This document shows positions 1 to 11,635 of a stretch of 64,000 bases of DNA, in pieces. The notes under the pieces are model-generated. The model ran no database searches. It was not told where the DNA came from and saw nothing but the letters and a program-made list of their open reading frames with translations. The position numbers and the translations under genes are program-made. Origin of the DNA: Pollenia angustigena. Taxonomy: Eukaryota; Arthropoda; Insecta; Diptera; Polleniidae. The DNA lies in assembly GCA_930367215.1 (NCBI GenBank), contig OV884057.1:247716830-247780829 (forward strand), given 5' to 3'. Positions within the stretch are counted from its first letter, which is position 1. The number at the start of each line of letters is the position of its first letter.

Positions 1-14
1 TGCAATTATAAAAA

Positions 15-310
15 ATTTTGGCTCGACGCAGTTTTATAGGACTGTAAATGATATTGTGAAATTTCGTGAAGATCGGTACATAATTTACCCTAGGCCCCAT
101 AGAAACCCTACTCCCGGAAAACAGTTTAGTACACCTAAAACCAGAATTAATAATGCTAGCATAACATAAATTGGTATGTCACAGTTTTAAAGGACTAGAA
201 ATGACGCTGTGAAATTTGGTGATGATCGGTCCATAATTTACCCTAGGCCCCATATAAACCCTACTACCGGAAAACGGTTTAGTCACCTAAAACCATAATT
301 AATAACAAAT
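15..310. repeat. Two-unit tandem repeat, ~153 bp period
   Basis: Two imperfect direct copies lie head to tail. The phrase gtgaaatttSgtgaWgatcgg recurs 153 bases apart, followed in both by ataatttaccctaggcccca and later by a poly-purine stretch and acctaaaacca. Roughly 85 percent match by eye. The gatcggtMcataattt wording is shared with the dispersed repeats near 49.3 and 55.1 kb, so this is probably a local duplication of part of that repeat. The left unit may continue beyond the window edge. Confidence 0.7.
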
Positions 311-364
311 CTTCACAGTTTAAGATAATAATAATCAATAGACATCATACAGATATTACTCCTT

Positions 365-520
365 AAACATTCGAACTGTCGGTGGAGGATATCAAAGATT
401 CGGCACAGCCTTGATGGATGACTTATTTAACCATAATATGGTTGTCGGTGACAATAATATGGTTAAATGAAATATTGTTGGTGATGACCATATTAAAACA
501 TGTTTTTTATCTGCCTTATT
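365..520. repeat. Fragment of dispersed repeat joined to AACCATAATATGGTT-type repeat
   Basis: Positions 380-410 read like the tail of the dispersed fly repeat (aaagattcggcacagcc). Positions 428-515 match one arm of the foldback element at 3491-3914, including the palindrome aaccataatatggtt and the terminal phrase accatattaaaacatgtttt. This is a truncated copy of that element. Confidence 0.55.
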
Positions 521-1293
521 TCCAAAACATTCGACAGGTTGTGAAAAGAAAATTTATCTAATTTTAATAATGAGCAACCTTTTAAATTTCTTATTGGGTT
601 TAAATTTAAATAAACATTTACTTCAAAGCAAATAAAAATACAACAACTAATAAAACACATAACAAATGCGATAATTTAAATTAATAAATGTAATTTTATT
701 ATAATTTTATACAAAATCGAAATCACAGCTGACTGAAGTCAGTTTAATAGACTTTGGGCCAAAAACTGAACGAATGAGAAAATCAAAATCAATAATGAAA
801 ATGTTTTCATTAATTCATAATTAACCAAAAGGCGAGGCAGGCTTACGATCCGAACGAGCAAATGTAACCGATTTAGACATCATCAACAACAACAAAAAAA
901 AAAAAAACAACAGCAACTGTATCTCGAGCTGCTGGTGCCAAAGATGCTGACGATGATGCTGTTGATGACAAGTTCAGCTTCTGTCTGGACTTCTTAAATC
1001 ACAACGGCTGCTGCTACTTATTTCAAAATATTTAAATTTTAATTTGTATATTTAGTCTTTGGTAATTAAAAAATCAACACAATATACAATATTTTTGTTT
1101 TTTTTTTTTGCTTTTAAATTTAGTATAAATATGTATGTTAAAAGTTCACAATTTAAGCCAACAAAAAAAAAAAGTTGACCAACTTTTTTTTGTTAGATTT
1201 GGGAATTTCCTAATACTTTGAAATGAAATATTCATATGCCACACCGATCGTTTGTATTTAGGGAGTATCTATGACTGTATATTTTAACGATAC
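521..1293. other. AT-rich DNA without recognised feature
   Basis: Long A and T runs, no credible open frame. A short CTG/GCTGATGATGCTG-rich patch lies at 900-1010. Nothing else is supported. Confidence 0.5.
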
Positions 1294-1301
1294 ATTTAAA
1301 C

Positions 1302-2222
1302 TAGGGATGTAACCGATATCGATATATTGGCGACACCTCGGCAATATTTTACTTTCCATACTTCAGTACTTTTTGAGCGGATAGGACTATTGCAAGAAAA
1401 CTTTATAAATTTAAATTTGACTCATGAAAGCACATTTGAAAATATGTTTAATATAATAAAATAAATTATGAAAAACCAATAATTCCCATATTCTATTTAT
1501 TTATACATTTCGTTTATAGTCACATTAACGATATAGTCCATTTTATCTGTTTATTTTGCCGCTATAAGTTAATTTAATATAAAGTATTAACGTTATAGTC
1601 CATTTAGCGATATAAGCACATTTGCCATATATGCCATTTATCAACAGTATTCAAAGGGAAGAGTAAAGCAAATTAATGGCGTTATTGTCACATTAGCAAA
1701 ATTTACTAAGTTCTTTTTAGTTTTCGAATCAAAAATCCATTCAAAGAAAGAATGAATTAAATCATTTAATTTTTGTCTTCACCTCTACTCGTAAAAAATT
1801 AGTTTTTGCCGTTGGTATCAGTTATGAAATATCTTGTTATTATTTTAACTATTTTTTATACAGTATGCAACTCTGTTGTAAAACTAAGCCTGATGTCGGT
1901 GTAATTTACATATATGCCTTTTTAGTTTCCTTTATTCACATAACTTGATTACATGTATTCGAATTCGGTTATATGCTTCATAGTGGCATATATGTATGTG
2001 AATTAGCCTTATAGTCACATTAGCGATATAGTCCACGTTATGGTTGCAACAAAGGATGTGACTATAAGCGAAAAGTACTGTAATCTCTTTCGATGTTTTT
2101 TTTTTAATAAAACGGGAATTTTAAATTTTTTTTTTTTTATCTTAACTTTAAATTCAAGAATCGGTTTTACTAATGTTTCTGTTTGAGTATCGGTATCGTA
2201 TCGGTGTATCGTGACTTCCCTA
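1302..2222. mobile_element. Non-autonomous hAT-type element (TAGGGATG ends), 8-bp TSD
   Basis: The element begins tagggatgtaaccgatatcg and its other end, read inverted, begins tagggaagtcacgatacacc. The eight bases on each side, ATTTAAAC (1294-1301 and 2223-2230), are an exact target duplication, as expected for the hAT superfamily. There is no transposase. Most of the interior is a later pogo-like MITE (1506-2080). The same terminal sequence occurs on the element at 49492-51598. Confidence 0.8.
1506..2080. mobile_element. Pogo-like MITE copy 1, nested in hAT element
   Basis: About 580 bp, matching 44783-45370 along its whole length with few differences. The right end reads ggatgtgactataagcg followed by aaaagtactg and the flanking TA. 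The left end has lost about six bases of the CAGTACTTTT terminus (catttcgtttatagtcac). The CAGT start and TA flanks are typical of pogo/Tc1-type elements. No open frame of note is present, so this is a non-autonomous copy. Confidence 0.75.
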
Positions 2223-2230
2223 ATTTAAAC

Positions 2231-3440
2231 ATTTAGATACAATGTATTTGTTATCATTATCTTAAAAGATATATTTGACTTAATAGAGTTATTTAAGTTT
2301 TTTTTTTAATATTAATTTTTTAATTATGTCGTTGACTGACTTCTCAGTGAGCGCTCGCGTTCCCCCCATAAACAATTTATTTTATTTTTTTATTTGATTT
2401 CACAAGATATTTTTTTTTGGTTTATTTTCCATTGTTGTTGGTGCTGTCGTGAAATCAAGCAGTCAGTTGTTAAAGAAGATGCTGAGCAAAGTTGTCAACA
2501 TAAAGTCAAATGTCATTTATTAAAATATAAAAGTTGATATGTTAATTTTTATTGTTTTCTTATAGATTTGTTTAAAATAAAAAAAAAAAAAAATATAAAT
2601 TCAAAAACGACAAACTACAGATTTTGTCAGGCGGCCGTAGTTGCTGAATTTTAATCCGTAACTAAAGTGGTTGTTGTTTTGGGGCTACTAATTCGACTAC
2701 TGGCTGTCGAGATTTTTAATTGTTTCATATAAATTTCGTTTATAAAATAAAAACAACTGCTAACACAAATATTTATAACAAATTAATTTCACATTTTAAC
2801 GAAATTATGTCGTTAGTGTATCATTTAAATAGATTAAACTGTTTTTTCTTTTTGCTTAGCGATCTTAAATCTCAAGCCAAACTTGATTTTATTGAAATTA
2901 TTTGCGTTTAAAAGTGTATATTCAGTTTTCAATTAACGATCTACCACAGTGTTCCAGCAGATGTTCGATTCAGAAATATCATTGAAAAAATCAACAAAAG
3001 AAGTAGAGGAGCTATTCGAAGCTATCAAAAAATCTTAAAAGTATTTAAATCATTTGGAAATTGGTTACCACTTTTGGATCTGAGTTCTTTTTTTAACTAT
3101 ACCTTCTCTTTAGCAAATTTTTTTTTGAATACATAATTAGAAATCGGAAATGTCTTAAAAAAAGGTTTTGTCCATATCTGTTAAAAGTGCGACTAATAAT
3201 TCGGTGAAAATTAAAAATTTTTAAAGGAGAGCCTAAAATCTTTTGCATTCATTGTTTAAAGTTGATAGGATAAATTAAGCCCAAACATATAGTTTAAAAA
3301 AAAGAGACCATCTTAATTGAGGGGCTTAAAGCACAAGGGGTTAAAGTGGCTTATGTAAAAAAATGAGACAAAAGCGTTTGTTTCGCTTGTGCACCAAGGG
3401 AAGCAGGTATTTTAATCTCAAGTGCTTGAATTGTTCACCA
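2231..3440. other. AT-rich DNA without recognised feature
   Basis: Homopolymer-rich sequence. A 63-codon frame at 2720-2911 has low-complexity composition and no recognisable motif, so I do not call it a gene. Confidence 0.45.
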
Positions 3441-4075
3441 TACCAAACAATCAAAAAATTTGTAATATGAATTAATTTTGCACCAGCACCCAGAGAAAAA
3501 CATGTTTAAATATGGTCACCTTCAACAATTCTATGTTTTAAGAAAATTTTAACCATATTATGTTCAATTTTACCATATTATTGTCAACGACAACCATATT
3601 ATGGTTAAAATAATAACTAAAATATGTTAAGCATATGTTTAATATAATAGCATGGTTGGTTTTCAACCATAGCATGTTGCTCTTGAAAAAGAGGAAAATA
3701 CTATTGTTAATTTAAAAACAAATAATTGTCATATTTAACCATAACATGTTTAGAGGCAACCATAATATGGTTGTGACTTCCTGATGGAGGACTATTTTAA
3801 CCATAATATGGTTGTTGTTGGCAATAATATAGTTAAATTAAACATAATATGGTTAAAATTTTCTTTAAACATAGTATTGTTGGAGGTGACCATATTTAAA
3901 CATGTTTTTCTCTGCGTTAGTAAACAAATTAATAGTATCAATTAAATATTTGCTGATAATAACAACATTTTCTTCAGAAATGATGTTCGTAAATAATAAC
4001 ACGTTTAATGCCTTTGATTAAATTTTTAATTAAAACTGATTTTATTTTTGATTAATGGTGGAGAATTGATTAATT
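3441..4075. mobile_element. CACAG-type MITE copy, interrupted by a foldback element
   Basis: Positions 3450-3490 (aaaaaatttgtaatatgaat, then gcaccag) and 3915-4072 (gtaaacaaattaatagtatc onward to gaattttttgctgtg) together match the MITE at 51058-51275. They are separated by the foldback element at 3491-3914. The left terminus is too decayed to place exactly. Confidence 0.6.
3491..3914. mobile_element. Foldback element with AACCATAATATGGTT palindromes
   Basis: Terminal inverted repeats of about 39 bp with one mismatch begin CAGAGAAAAACATGTTTAAA and continue tatggtcacct. The interior is full of accatattatg/aaccataatatggtt phrases in both orientations, so either strand could fold on itself. It has no coding capacity. 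It splits an older CACAG-type MITE, which dates it as the younger of the two. A truncated relative lies at 428-515. Confidence 0.75.
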
Positions 4076-4545
4076 GGCGAGAATTTTTTGCTGTGTTGGA
4101 TGCAGCAATCGATCTTGTTTAGGTAGATATTGAACAATTTTGCGCGAATTTCGGGCGGTATCTCGGCGATGTATTGACAAATGTTGATTTTAAAATGCTC
4201 CAACATTATGGGATTATCCGCGTAGACAGGGTCCTTGACGTAGCCCACAAAGAAGTCTAACGGCATCAAAACACATGATCTTGGTTGCCAGTTTTTGAAA
4301 CTTCTAATGAAATAAAGACAAATCGGTCGTCATACAGCAATAGCACTCTGAATTGACGGTTACTGTTCTTTCACGCTTTCACTAACAGAAGCCATATTTT
4401 CGGCAGTGCGCACATTGCGATAATGCATAGGTCTGACCACATCTGTAACGCTTCCACTCTCTTTAAATATCTTTGAAATCTTGCCAGTTCCTTGCACAGT
4501 AGGCCGATTATGATGTCCATGATCACACAACAATCACAAAAGTGT
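4045..4545 (-). pseudogene. Mariner-type transposase remnant (third lineage in window)
   Basis: On the minus strand, positions 4545-4380 give the N-terminal DNA-binding part (phrases PTVQGTGKISKIFKESGSV and NVRTAENMASVSESV). After a gap, 4300-4045 gives the C-terminal part around the third acid (LMPLDFFVGYVKDPVYADNP, where mariners have LTPLDFFLWGYVK). The middle, with the first two catalytic aspartates, is missing, and there are frame breaks. The 3' side runs into the MITE ending near 4072, and no TIRs are visible. Not functional. Confidence 0.7.
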
Positions 4546-4653
4546 AAAACATATAAGCCATTTTTTTTAGTAAGTTTTAACTATTTCCAAACGTTCTTCG
4601 GTTATTAAGCGATCCATATTCGTAAACGGCAAACTTTTCGCTTAATAAATAAT

Positions 4654-6304
4654 GCTTAAAGTGCGTGTAGACGACATGTTTTTTACATCTGACTTGAAAA
4701 CTTTTCAAGTCACATGTAATTGTGCATGTCTGTAAAAATTGCTGTTTTACAGAAGGTTTATAATATTGGGTCACAAATGTACATGTAATTTGCTTCTGAC
4801 ATTGTCTATCGCATAGTTATTGCAAAAACCAAAATAAAAATGCCGCCACGAAAATTTTTATTTACGCTTTAAAATAGTTTAGCCATCTTAACATATTTTT
4901 CTTCAATTTAGGACATTGTAATGAAACGGTTTTTATATATATATTTACAAAAATTCTATTCAATAGTGGGATGATCATACATATCTCGGTATTGTAAAAT
5001 ATTAACTGCAGCCGGCTAATGATTCCAACAATAGTGGGCGCCGTTGCCGGTTTCTTCTCGGCATAGATTTCTAATGTCAGATGGTTTGTCAGAAGAAAAT
5101 AGAGCACGCTCTAATTGAAATTTCGTCAGATGACTTTGCATCTGACATTTACAGAAGCGAAGTTAAAAAGGTAACACACGACATGTATGCATGTATTTTG
5201 CAGTGGAAAATTTGACATGTCAGATACAGTGTTACCGTTCGCCCGACTAAAGTCGCAATTTGACCCTTTTTCAGCGGTCTGCGACTTTTTAAGAGACTTT
5301 TTTTTATCACCGACTTTTGCGACAATTTTAATTTTTCTGCTACTTTTTACCCTTTTTGTTAAGATTCTTACAAAACATTCAATATTCTTCTTATTTGTAT
5401 CAAAAATTGCCTCGTCAAAATTTAAAAACAATTCATAAAGTATTGTTCATTTGGCAACACTTTTATTACATTTTTGCAACCTTGTCATGTATACACCGTA
5501 TTTGAGGCGAATTCAGTTTAAGGTTGTGGCAAGTTTTGACAGTTCGGACCAATTTGTTTTAATTTGTCAGTGTTTTGTTAGAAATGGTTGACATTTCGAA
5601 TCGTAAACACCAGCAATGCAATGCAAAAAACCTCTGTTGTTTCTGTTGGTTTTGGATTGTTGTAGTCTTAGCACCACCTGTAGTTTTCGAATCGTAAACA
5701 CTAGCAATGCAATGTAAAAACATGCAATTCAATGCTGTCATCTTTAAATTTAATAGACAAATATATAGAAGACTGGATTCCCTGTGATGAACTTATTTCT
5801 AAATATAGAAATAAAATTTCAAAAAAGTAGTATTTATGTAGGTATGTTAAGAAAAAGAAATATTGCGCCAAGATCAAACGAACGGAATTAAAGTAAAATT
5901 TTCAAGCGGCTTTAATTGGACAAGTTTAAATTTTGTCTAAAATATATTAACCTTAACTTTTTTGGCTTTAAACGGAAATTCTACTCCTTTGACCTTGGCA
6001 GCATACGACAAATTTATTAAACTTAAGTAAATGTTTTCACTATACATGAAAACATGGACAAACATGTACATTGTAACGAAATATGATAAAAATGAATTCT
6101 GCAATAGGCTTTTTGTTTCAATTGTTTTGTTATGCTTTTTATTAATAAAAAACGTTAAAAAAAGATATGCGACTTTTATTTTCTGAAACGACTTTTTTGT
6201 GCGACTTTATTTTTATAAAACAACCTTTTGTGCGACTTTTCAAAAATTCCTAACGGTAACCCTGGTCAGATAACAAAAACATGTCGTATACGGTCGCCTT
6301 TAAG
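4654..6304. mobile_element. Inverted-repeat element holding a younger hAT element
   Basis: Ends at 4654-4692 (cttaaagtgcgtgtagacga, then catgtttttta, catctgac) and 6265-6304 are inverted matches of about 40 bp. Removing the inner element 5227-6264 leaves roughly 610 bp of non-coding element. Acgacatgt words recur inside, as subterminal motifs do. The target duplication is not clear and the superfamily is not assigned. Confidence 0.6.
5227..6264. mobile_element. Non-autonomous hAT-type element, TSD GTCAGATA
   Basis: Termini CAGTGTTACCGTT (left) and CAGGGTTACCGTT (right, inverted) carry the hAT CANNG start. GTCAGATA is duplicated exactly at 5219-5226 and 6265-6272. The interior is 1.04 kb and non-coding, with several gcgactttt words near both ends and a direct repeat gaatcgtaaacacYagcaat (about 5597 and 5690). 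It inserted into the older element 4654-6304. Confidence 0.8.
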
Positions 6305-7155
6305 ATGAAAGATATTTAACAGCTGACGGTAGGATTGCCAGACGGTCTGGAATAGCCTGGATTGTCTAGTTTATACAGTTGATATACTGAATGCGGAGAT
6401 AAAATTTCGAAGTAGCCGAAGGATACATAATTTTTTTTTAAACGCAATTACAACAAACGTACGTTTTGTGAAAGTTCTTTAAGCAATTTAAATAATCTAT
6501 ACTCAAAAAAAAGAAATAGAATAAACTTACACCTTATAACTGCTGAAATATTACGAGACTTACTTTTAATAAATGCATCATAAACTATTAAAAGCCGATT
6601 TAAATTTTTTTTGTTACTTATACCCTTTTAGATTTAAGGTGACGATATGCCCGTTACTTCCGATTTTCACCTTTTCTTAACAAAAATATTACAGGAAAAG
6701 GAAAATCTGAAAATAAGAAATATATGTAACAGACAAAGATTTCATTGTGTCGGTACGAAGCTGTTTACATTACAGTATCGTTGCGGCATGTCCCCTGGGA
6801 CACGTGCTTGTAGGAGGCAAGTGTAGAGAAGATTGCGGGGTAGTGAAAATCGCCCGTATAAATTTTGAGACTTCTCTTTTACATATTTCTTTCTCTCTTA
6901 TTTTCTTATGGTATGTATGAGCAGTGTTGCCAGTTAAAATATTGTCAGCATCATATAAATCTGAAGTTTCGACAGCATGTTCAGTCTGGTTCACAATTTA
7001 TTCATTGGTTAAATCAGATATTTAACTATGAAAAAATTTTTACTTTTGCTCTATAAATTGTTGTCAGTATTGCCAATTTAGCATATTAATTCCAAATTTG
7101 TCAAACTAACCATTAACATCTTTAGGGCCACACTGCTGCGAATGAACGTGTAAAG
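6305..7155. other. No recognised feature
   Basis: Mixed AT-rich sequence. Short frames near 6770-7056 overlap on both strands and show no motif. Confidence 0.4.
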
Positions 7156-7320
7156 ATGAACCCACACCAAAAATAGGCAAAACGTATTTTTGACTAATAC
7201 GATAACATTAGCTCTTATGAGACAACCAACACCAAACAAAATAACCGCAGTTTGCATCAAACACAAGTGCTTTTGACTTAAAAGACAAAAACGTTTTGCC
7301 TTTTATCGGTGTGAATTCAG
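7156..7320. mobile_element. Small TIR-bounded MITE
   Basis: Inverted arms at 7161-7194 (cccacacc, aaaaataggcaaaacg, tatttttgac) and 7284-7315 match over about 30 bp with small gaps. The element is about 165 bp with a non-coding interior. No target duplication can be fixed. Confidence 0.6.
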
Positions 7321-7507
7321 CCTAAGAAGCATTGATCAATTAAATGTCAAGAGTGCCCTGATTGATGCTACAAAAAAGTCTTTATGTAGATGCGCATGGA
7401 TTTAAGAAGACCCCATAAACGAGAACGTAAGCATTGTCGCAGCGACATCAGACATAATTTTAATCGGATTTACATGTGCACCAACTCTCAGACCTTGATG
7501 AATTATA

Positions 7508-8372
7508 AAGGTTGATTTTTAAGAGCTATAGGAAAGTTAAAAAAAAACACATAAAATTCAGAAAAATTCATGAAATCTTTATTTGAATCGATTTGAATCG
7601 TCCATCCGCTTAGTCCAATTTTGGCATACTCTTTCCAATATTTCGGCCAGTAAATCACGAATAAATGCTTCAATGTTGTCTTCCAATGCGTCAATTGAAG
7701 CGGGCATGTGTGTATAGACATGAGCTTTAACATAGCCCCACAAAAATAGTATAAAGGCGTTAAATCGCACGATCTAGGAGGCCAATTGACCGGTCCCGAA
7801 CGTGAAATAAAATGTTCACCGAACTCGCCTTTCAATAAGTCCATTGTTAAGCGTGCTGTGTGGCACCGTCTTGTTGAAACCACATGTCATGCAAGTCAAA
7901 ATCTTGCATTTTAGGCAAAAAAATGTTGGATATCATCTCACGGTAGCGCTCACCATTCACAGTTACGATACGATTCGCATCATCTTTGAAGAAAAACGGT
8001 CCAATGATGCCACCAGCCCATAAACCGCACCAAACTGTGACTTTTTCTGGATGCATTGGTAGCTCTTGCAATGCTCCTGGCTGATCTTCACTCCAAAATC
8101 GACAATTCTGCTTATTAACGTACCGAATAGCCGCTTCAGTGGGTCGATTAAACTGACCATAAAATAGAAGAAGCGCGCGATGAACTTTCTTAACAGAGCA
8201 CGCATTTTGATAATAAAAATCAATAATTTCCAGGCGTTGTTCGTTTGTAAGACGATTCATGGTTAAATTATAGACCAAACTGAAGATGCTTGACAATGAA
8301 ACAAAACACGAAACGTGCGTCAGCTGTTTAAACCAGTGTTGCCAAAAAGATAATAGCTAAAAAATCACCCGA
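7508..8372 (-). mobile_element. Mariner-family element A, internally deleted, TA-flanked
   Basis: TA dinucleotides at 7506-7507 and 8373-8374 bound an 865-bp element. The ends are imperfect inverted matches (aaggttgatttttaagagct against tcgggtgattttttagctat). It contains a broken transposase on the minus strand. Full-length relatives are near 1.3 kb, so about 0.4 kb is missing. Confidence 0.8.
7579..8260 (-). pseudogene. Mariner/Tc1-superfamily transposase, deletion plus frameshift
   Basis: Cut-and-paste transposase of the insect Tc1/mariner group that begins MNRLTNEQRLEIIDFYYQNA. The N-terminal helix-turn-helix runs about residues 1-45. The sequence then jumps directly from RPTEAAIR to YVNKQNCRFWS, deleting the rest of the DNA-binding region and the first catalytic Asp (SDEAHF in intact relatives). 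The second Asp survives in MWFQQDGAT. The third lies in the CDLTPL stretch, after which the frame shifts: the end continues in another frame as FLWGYVKAHVYTHMPASIDA and ERVCQNWTKRMD. The chosen start is the ATG of MNRLTN, although the frame is open 12 codons further upstream. It cannot make active enzyme. Confidence 0.85.
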
Positions 8373-8374
8373 TA

Positions 8375-9230
8375 CTTTCAATCGATACGTCCGATATTCT
8401 TAAAAAAATCAGCAAGTCCGACCTAAAAAAAAGCTTCAGACCAATTCTTAAAACATTAAATTTTTGTTTCAAATACAATTTCAACTTGTCTGATTAAAAA
8501 GTTTTAGTGCGAAAGTGCTCTCCGTAAAAAAAATTTCCAAATTAAATTTTTTTTCCTTTTTATGTTATCAAACCAACTTCACACATTAATTTTTATGTTT
8601 ATGATGGTTTTTCAAATTATATTGTAAAAAAGTAAATCGAATATTTTTAGCTTTATCGTTGTCGTCTGTGCCAGAGTTAAATGGATTATTTTCTTTTCAT
8701 TTTGAGTACGAACAAAATGCGTCCAATAACAATAACGGTTGTCATTTAACTGCATTCATGACCTTTTTTGGGAGGGGGCGAGGGGTGAGATAATCACAAG
8801 TAAATGCTGAAATCGTTAGAATATCATGTTTCGTCAATACGATTATTGTGTCCATATTGTTTGAACAAGTTAAAATCAAATTGATTTTGCTGCGACACCA
8901 CACTACGACTATTATGTGATGAGATACATTAATTGACAATTTCAGATGATGATGTCGAGAACGATGATGGCTAAAATATTAAAACTGGTAATCTAATATG
9001 AAATTATCCTTTTAAGGGCTTTTATTTATCATGTGAGCATTTTAATGTTAAATGATTTAGGGGATTTTGTCTTTTTAAATTGATTTAGGACTTCAGTTAA
9101 AAAGACAACATCTATTAAGGCTTATGGGGTCAAATAAAGAAAAGTAGACTAGAGAATCGTAACGTACAATTTAGTTAAAAAGAAACGATTTTAGTTGATT
9201 TATATTGTTCTATGGAGTCCTCCGGTGGCT
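8375..9230. other. No recognised feature
   Basis: AT-rich, with one G-rich patch at 8768-8788 (ttgggagggggcgaggggtg). No motif-bearing frame. Confidence 0.4.
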
Positions 9231-9269
9231 TGTAGCGATCATTAAAAGTCGAAAATTGACAGATCTCGA

Positions 9270-10745
9270 GAAAACTTGGCGATCTGTTGCAATCGTGGCT
9301 GACCAGAGATAATATCTGGTACGACGGAAGTCAGTAGCAACCTGTGAGCTGGCATAGGAATGAATATTGGTTGGCGCTTCAGATAATATTCTTCTGGTTA
9401 TAAATGCTTTCTGTCTTTCAGGAAGAGTTTATTTGCGGCAGTTTCGCTTTTAAGGGATCACATGGTGGTTGTTATGTACTACCCAAAGTCGCGGGAAGGG
9501 AGATCCTGATACTCCCACTAAAGAGCTGACTTTTACCCCTTTAAAGACTCCAAGGTTCTTATGCTATTAAACAGATGCTACTATCATATTTATAAAAGCA
9601 GCGGAGAATAAAATGCTTTAGCTCCTAAGCAAGGAGCGAGTGTATGATCTTACCGTATTGTGGCCTCAAATTTCTACCTGTGTGTGTTGGTAACGATTAC
9701 ATTCGGGGGAGGTTGGCAAGCGCATTGTTTGTCACCCAGTAGTTAATTTTAATCATGAGATAAAGTTATGTGGCAGGTGCTCCTGAAATCTTTTCGACAT
9801 CTTTACACTGGAGTCCCCCTTGGGTACTCTTAAAGATATTTCAGGTTCTGGTGCTAGATTATCCGGGGAAAGCAGTCCTAAGATCCTATTTAGTACCGAG
9901 GGAGTCAGAAGGTCACGATAAGCAGGCAATGGACTGGCTTTTGTTTGGAGCCCTCAAAAAAATACTTTTTGTAAAAGAATGCTTTTTGACACGCATATTT
10001 TGCTTTTGCAAGGAGTGTACATTTCTTAAAGAAAATGCTTTTCGTAAGTATCTGCTTTTTGTGCGAAAGGATGGGCTTTGTGGTAGTGAGCTGGAAGAAG
10101 GAGAAGTGTTTGAAAAGGAAGAAATGGCAGAAAAGGAAAGAGAAGAGGTTGATTTGCTTAAAAAGGATTGGAGTGAAAATGCTGGAAAATAAATTAATCA
10201 ATGCTGAAAAATTAATGAATGAAAGCACATACTCAATAAATGTATGAATGGGAAGCTACTTTTTAACAAAATATACTTTCGGGGATCACGTGGTGGTTGT
10301 GGTTGCTAGCCTAAGACATTCCACCTTTTGGTGTAACATAAAACAGGTGCAATGTAAAGTTAACAAAACATCCTCCTTTCTTAGGAATTGATCTTGATTA
10401 CGGTTGTCCAGAGATCCCTATCTGGCACGACGGGAACCAGTAAACCCCTGGAACTACGATCCTGAACTGTTTGTGGCTTCTTTCGAAATCACGAGGGAAA
10501 AAAGATCTTAAAAAACCAATTTTCCAGCTTCTGGTGGGAAGCTCGGCGTGTTGTCGAGTCTGCTTGCTATTTAGAAGCGGAAGTTTAATTCCGAATTCCA
10601 TACACTTAAAGTAGCTACCTGTGTGTGTTGGTTGTGCTCCCACATGGGGCCTTGGTAAAATCATTGTCTTCCACCCTGGTTTTAGGCAATCATGAGATTA
10701 GGCCATTAGGCACGTGCTTATGTGAATCTTTTCACAACTGTCAAT
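9270..10745. repeat. Long imperfect direct repeat, two diverged copies
   Basis: Blocks at 9297-9345 (ccagagataatatctggtac then gacgg) and 10407-10440 correspond, as do 9450-9490 (gggatcacatggtggttgt) and 10279-10300, 9675-9700 (ctacctgtgtgtgttggt) and 10615-10640, and 9750-9795 (aatcatgagat) and 10690-10735. Spacing varies from about 830 to 1110, so the copies differ by indels and possibly order. This looks like a non-coding part of a retroelement. A 140-codon frame at 9770-10192 between the copies is low complexity and unrecognised. Confidence 0.5.
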
Positions 10746-10956
10746 TACTCTAGATGAGAATACTGTACAATGGAGTCGTTTAGAGTACAGTAAAGAAGAG
10801 TAGACAAATTGAGAGCAACGCACATTGGTTTACAGCAGTGATGTCAATTATGGTTGTGTTGGTGAGATTACTCTTATCTTTTACATGCCCAGCGGGCGAA
10901 ATGTGCGGTTGCGAGGCCTATTGTGAGGCCTTATTAACGGCTTCTAAGGGTCATTT

Positions 10957-11211
10957 CTGTGGTTTTCATGGGCAACCGCGTATGTCTAAAAATAAAATTT
11001 TTCAGGAGAGCCGATAAAACCATTCTAGATCAAACTATGGGTTAGATATTGCACCTTTTGAACTTTGTAATTGAGTTAAAACATCGGAATGGGTCTATCT
11101 GTATTTAAAAATTTTTTTAAAAATGTAAAGAGCGCTTAAAATTAAGCAATATAGCATCAACATTTCAAAATCGAAAAAATAGACATACGTGGTTGCCCAT
11201 GAAAACCACAG
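10957..11211. mobile_element. MITE with CTGTGGTTTTCATGGGCAAC ends
   Basis: Inverted arms at 10957-10988 and 11180-11211 match over about 31 bp with one or two differences (ctgtggttttcatgggcaac, then cgcgtatgtct). 255 bp, non-coding. ATTT flanks both sides and may be a target duplication. Confidence 0.7.
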
Positions 11212-11635
11212 ATTTATGTTCGATTAAATTTTTGGAAATCAGGTAAGGTACTGAAACTTACACTAGGAAACATTTTCATGAAAGGGCGATGCAAACACCA
11301 GGGCCAGCATTATGTGAGGAAACATAGTATGTACCTACATGCTTTTCATTCATTTTTTATCAGTCCATTTAAAGTTAACTTACATTTATTGCTATGAAGA
11401 CTTAAAAGCAATTAATAATAATACAATTATCGAAAAATGTTGAATTATGGACATACACAATCAGTTATTATTTAAATAAATTTAATTTAGAACCTCAAAA
11501 ACTTTGCTTATTTTTTGGAAAAATTGAGCAGTTGACAATATTTGAAGTTTTTTTACAACCTAATACAATTCTTTCAAATATTTTTCGTTTTTTGCTCAAC
11601 ATACCTTTGCGAATTCCAACAATGAATTCTTTTGC

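Noticed and set aside
1316..1325. TATCGATA (DRE-like) promoter site
   Set aside because: Falls in the terminal part of a hAT element and has no gene next to it; an 8-base match is expected by chance here.
5126..5431. Overlapping 101- and 83-codon ORFs on opposite strands
   Set aside because: They cross the boundary of the hAT element at 5227 and its 8-bp duplication, so neither is an ancestral gene.
9770..10192. 140-codon plus-strand ORF
   Set aside because: Glu/Lys-rich low-complexity end, no motif, lies between copies of a non-coding direct repeat, and a 107-codon frame overlaps it on the other strand.
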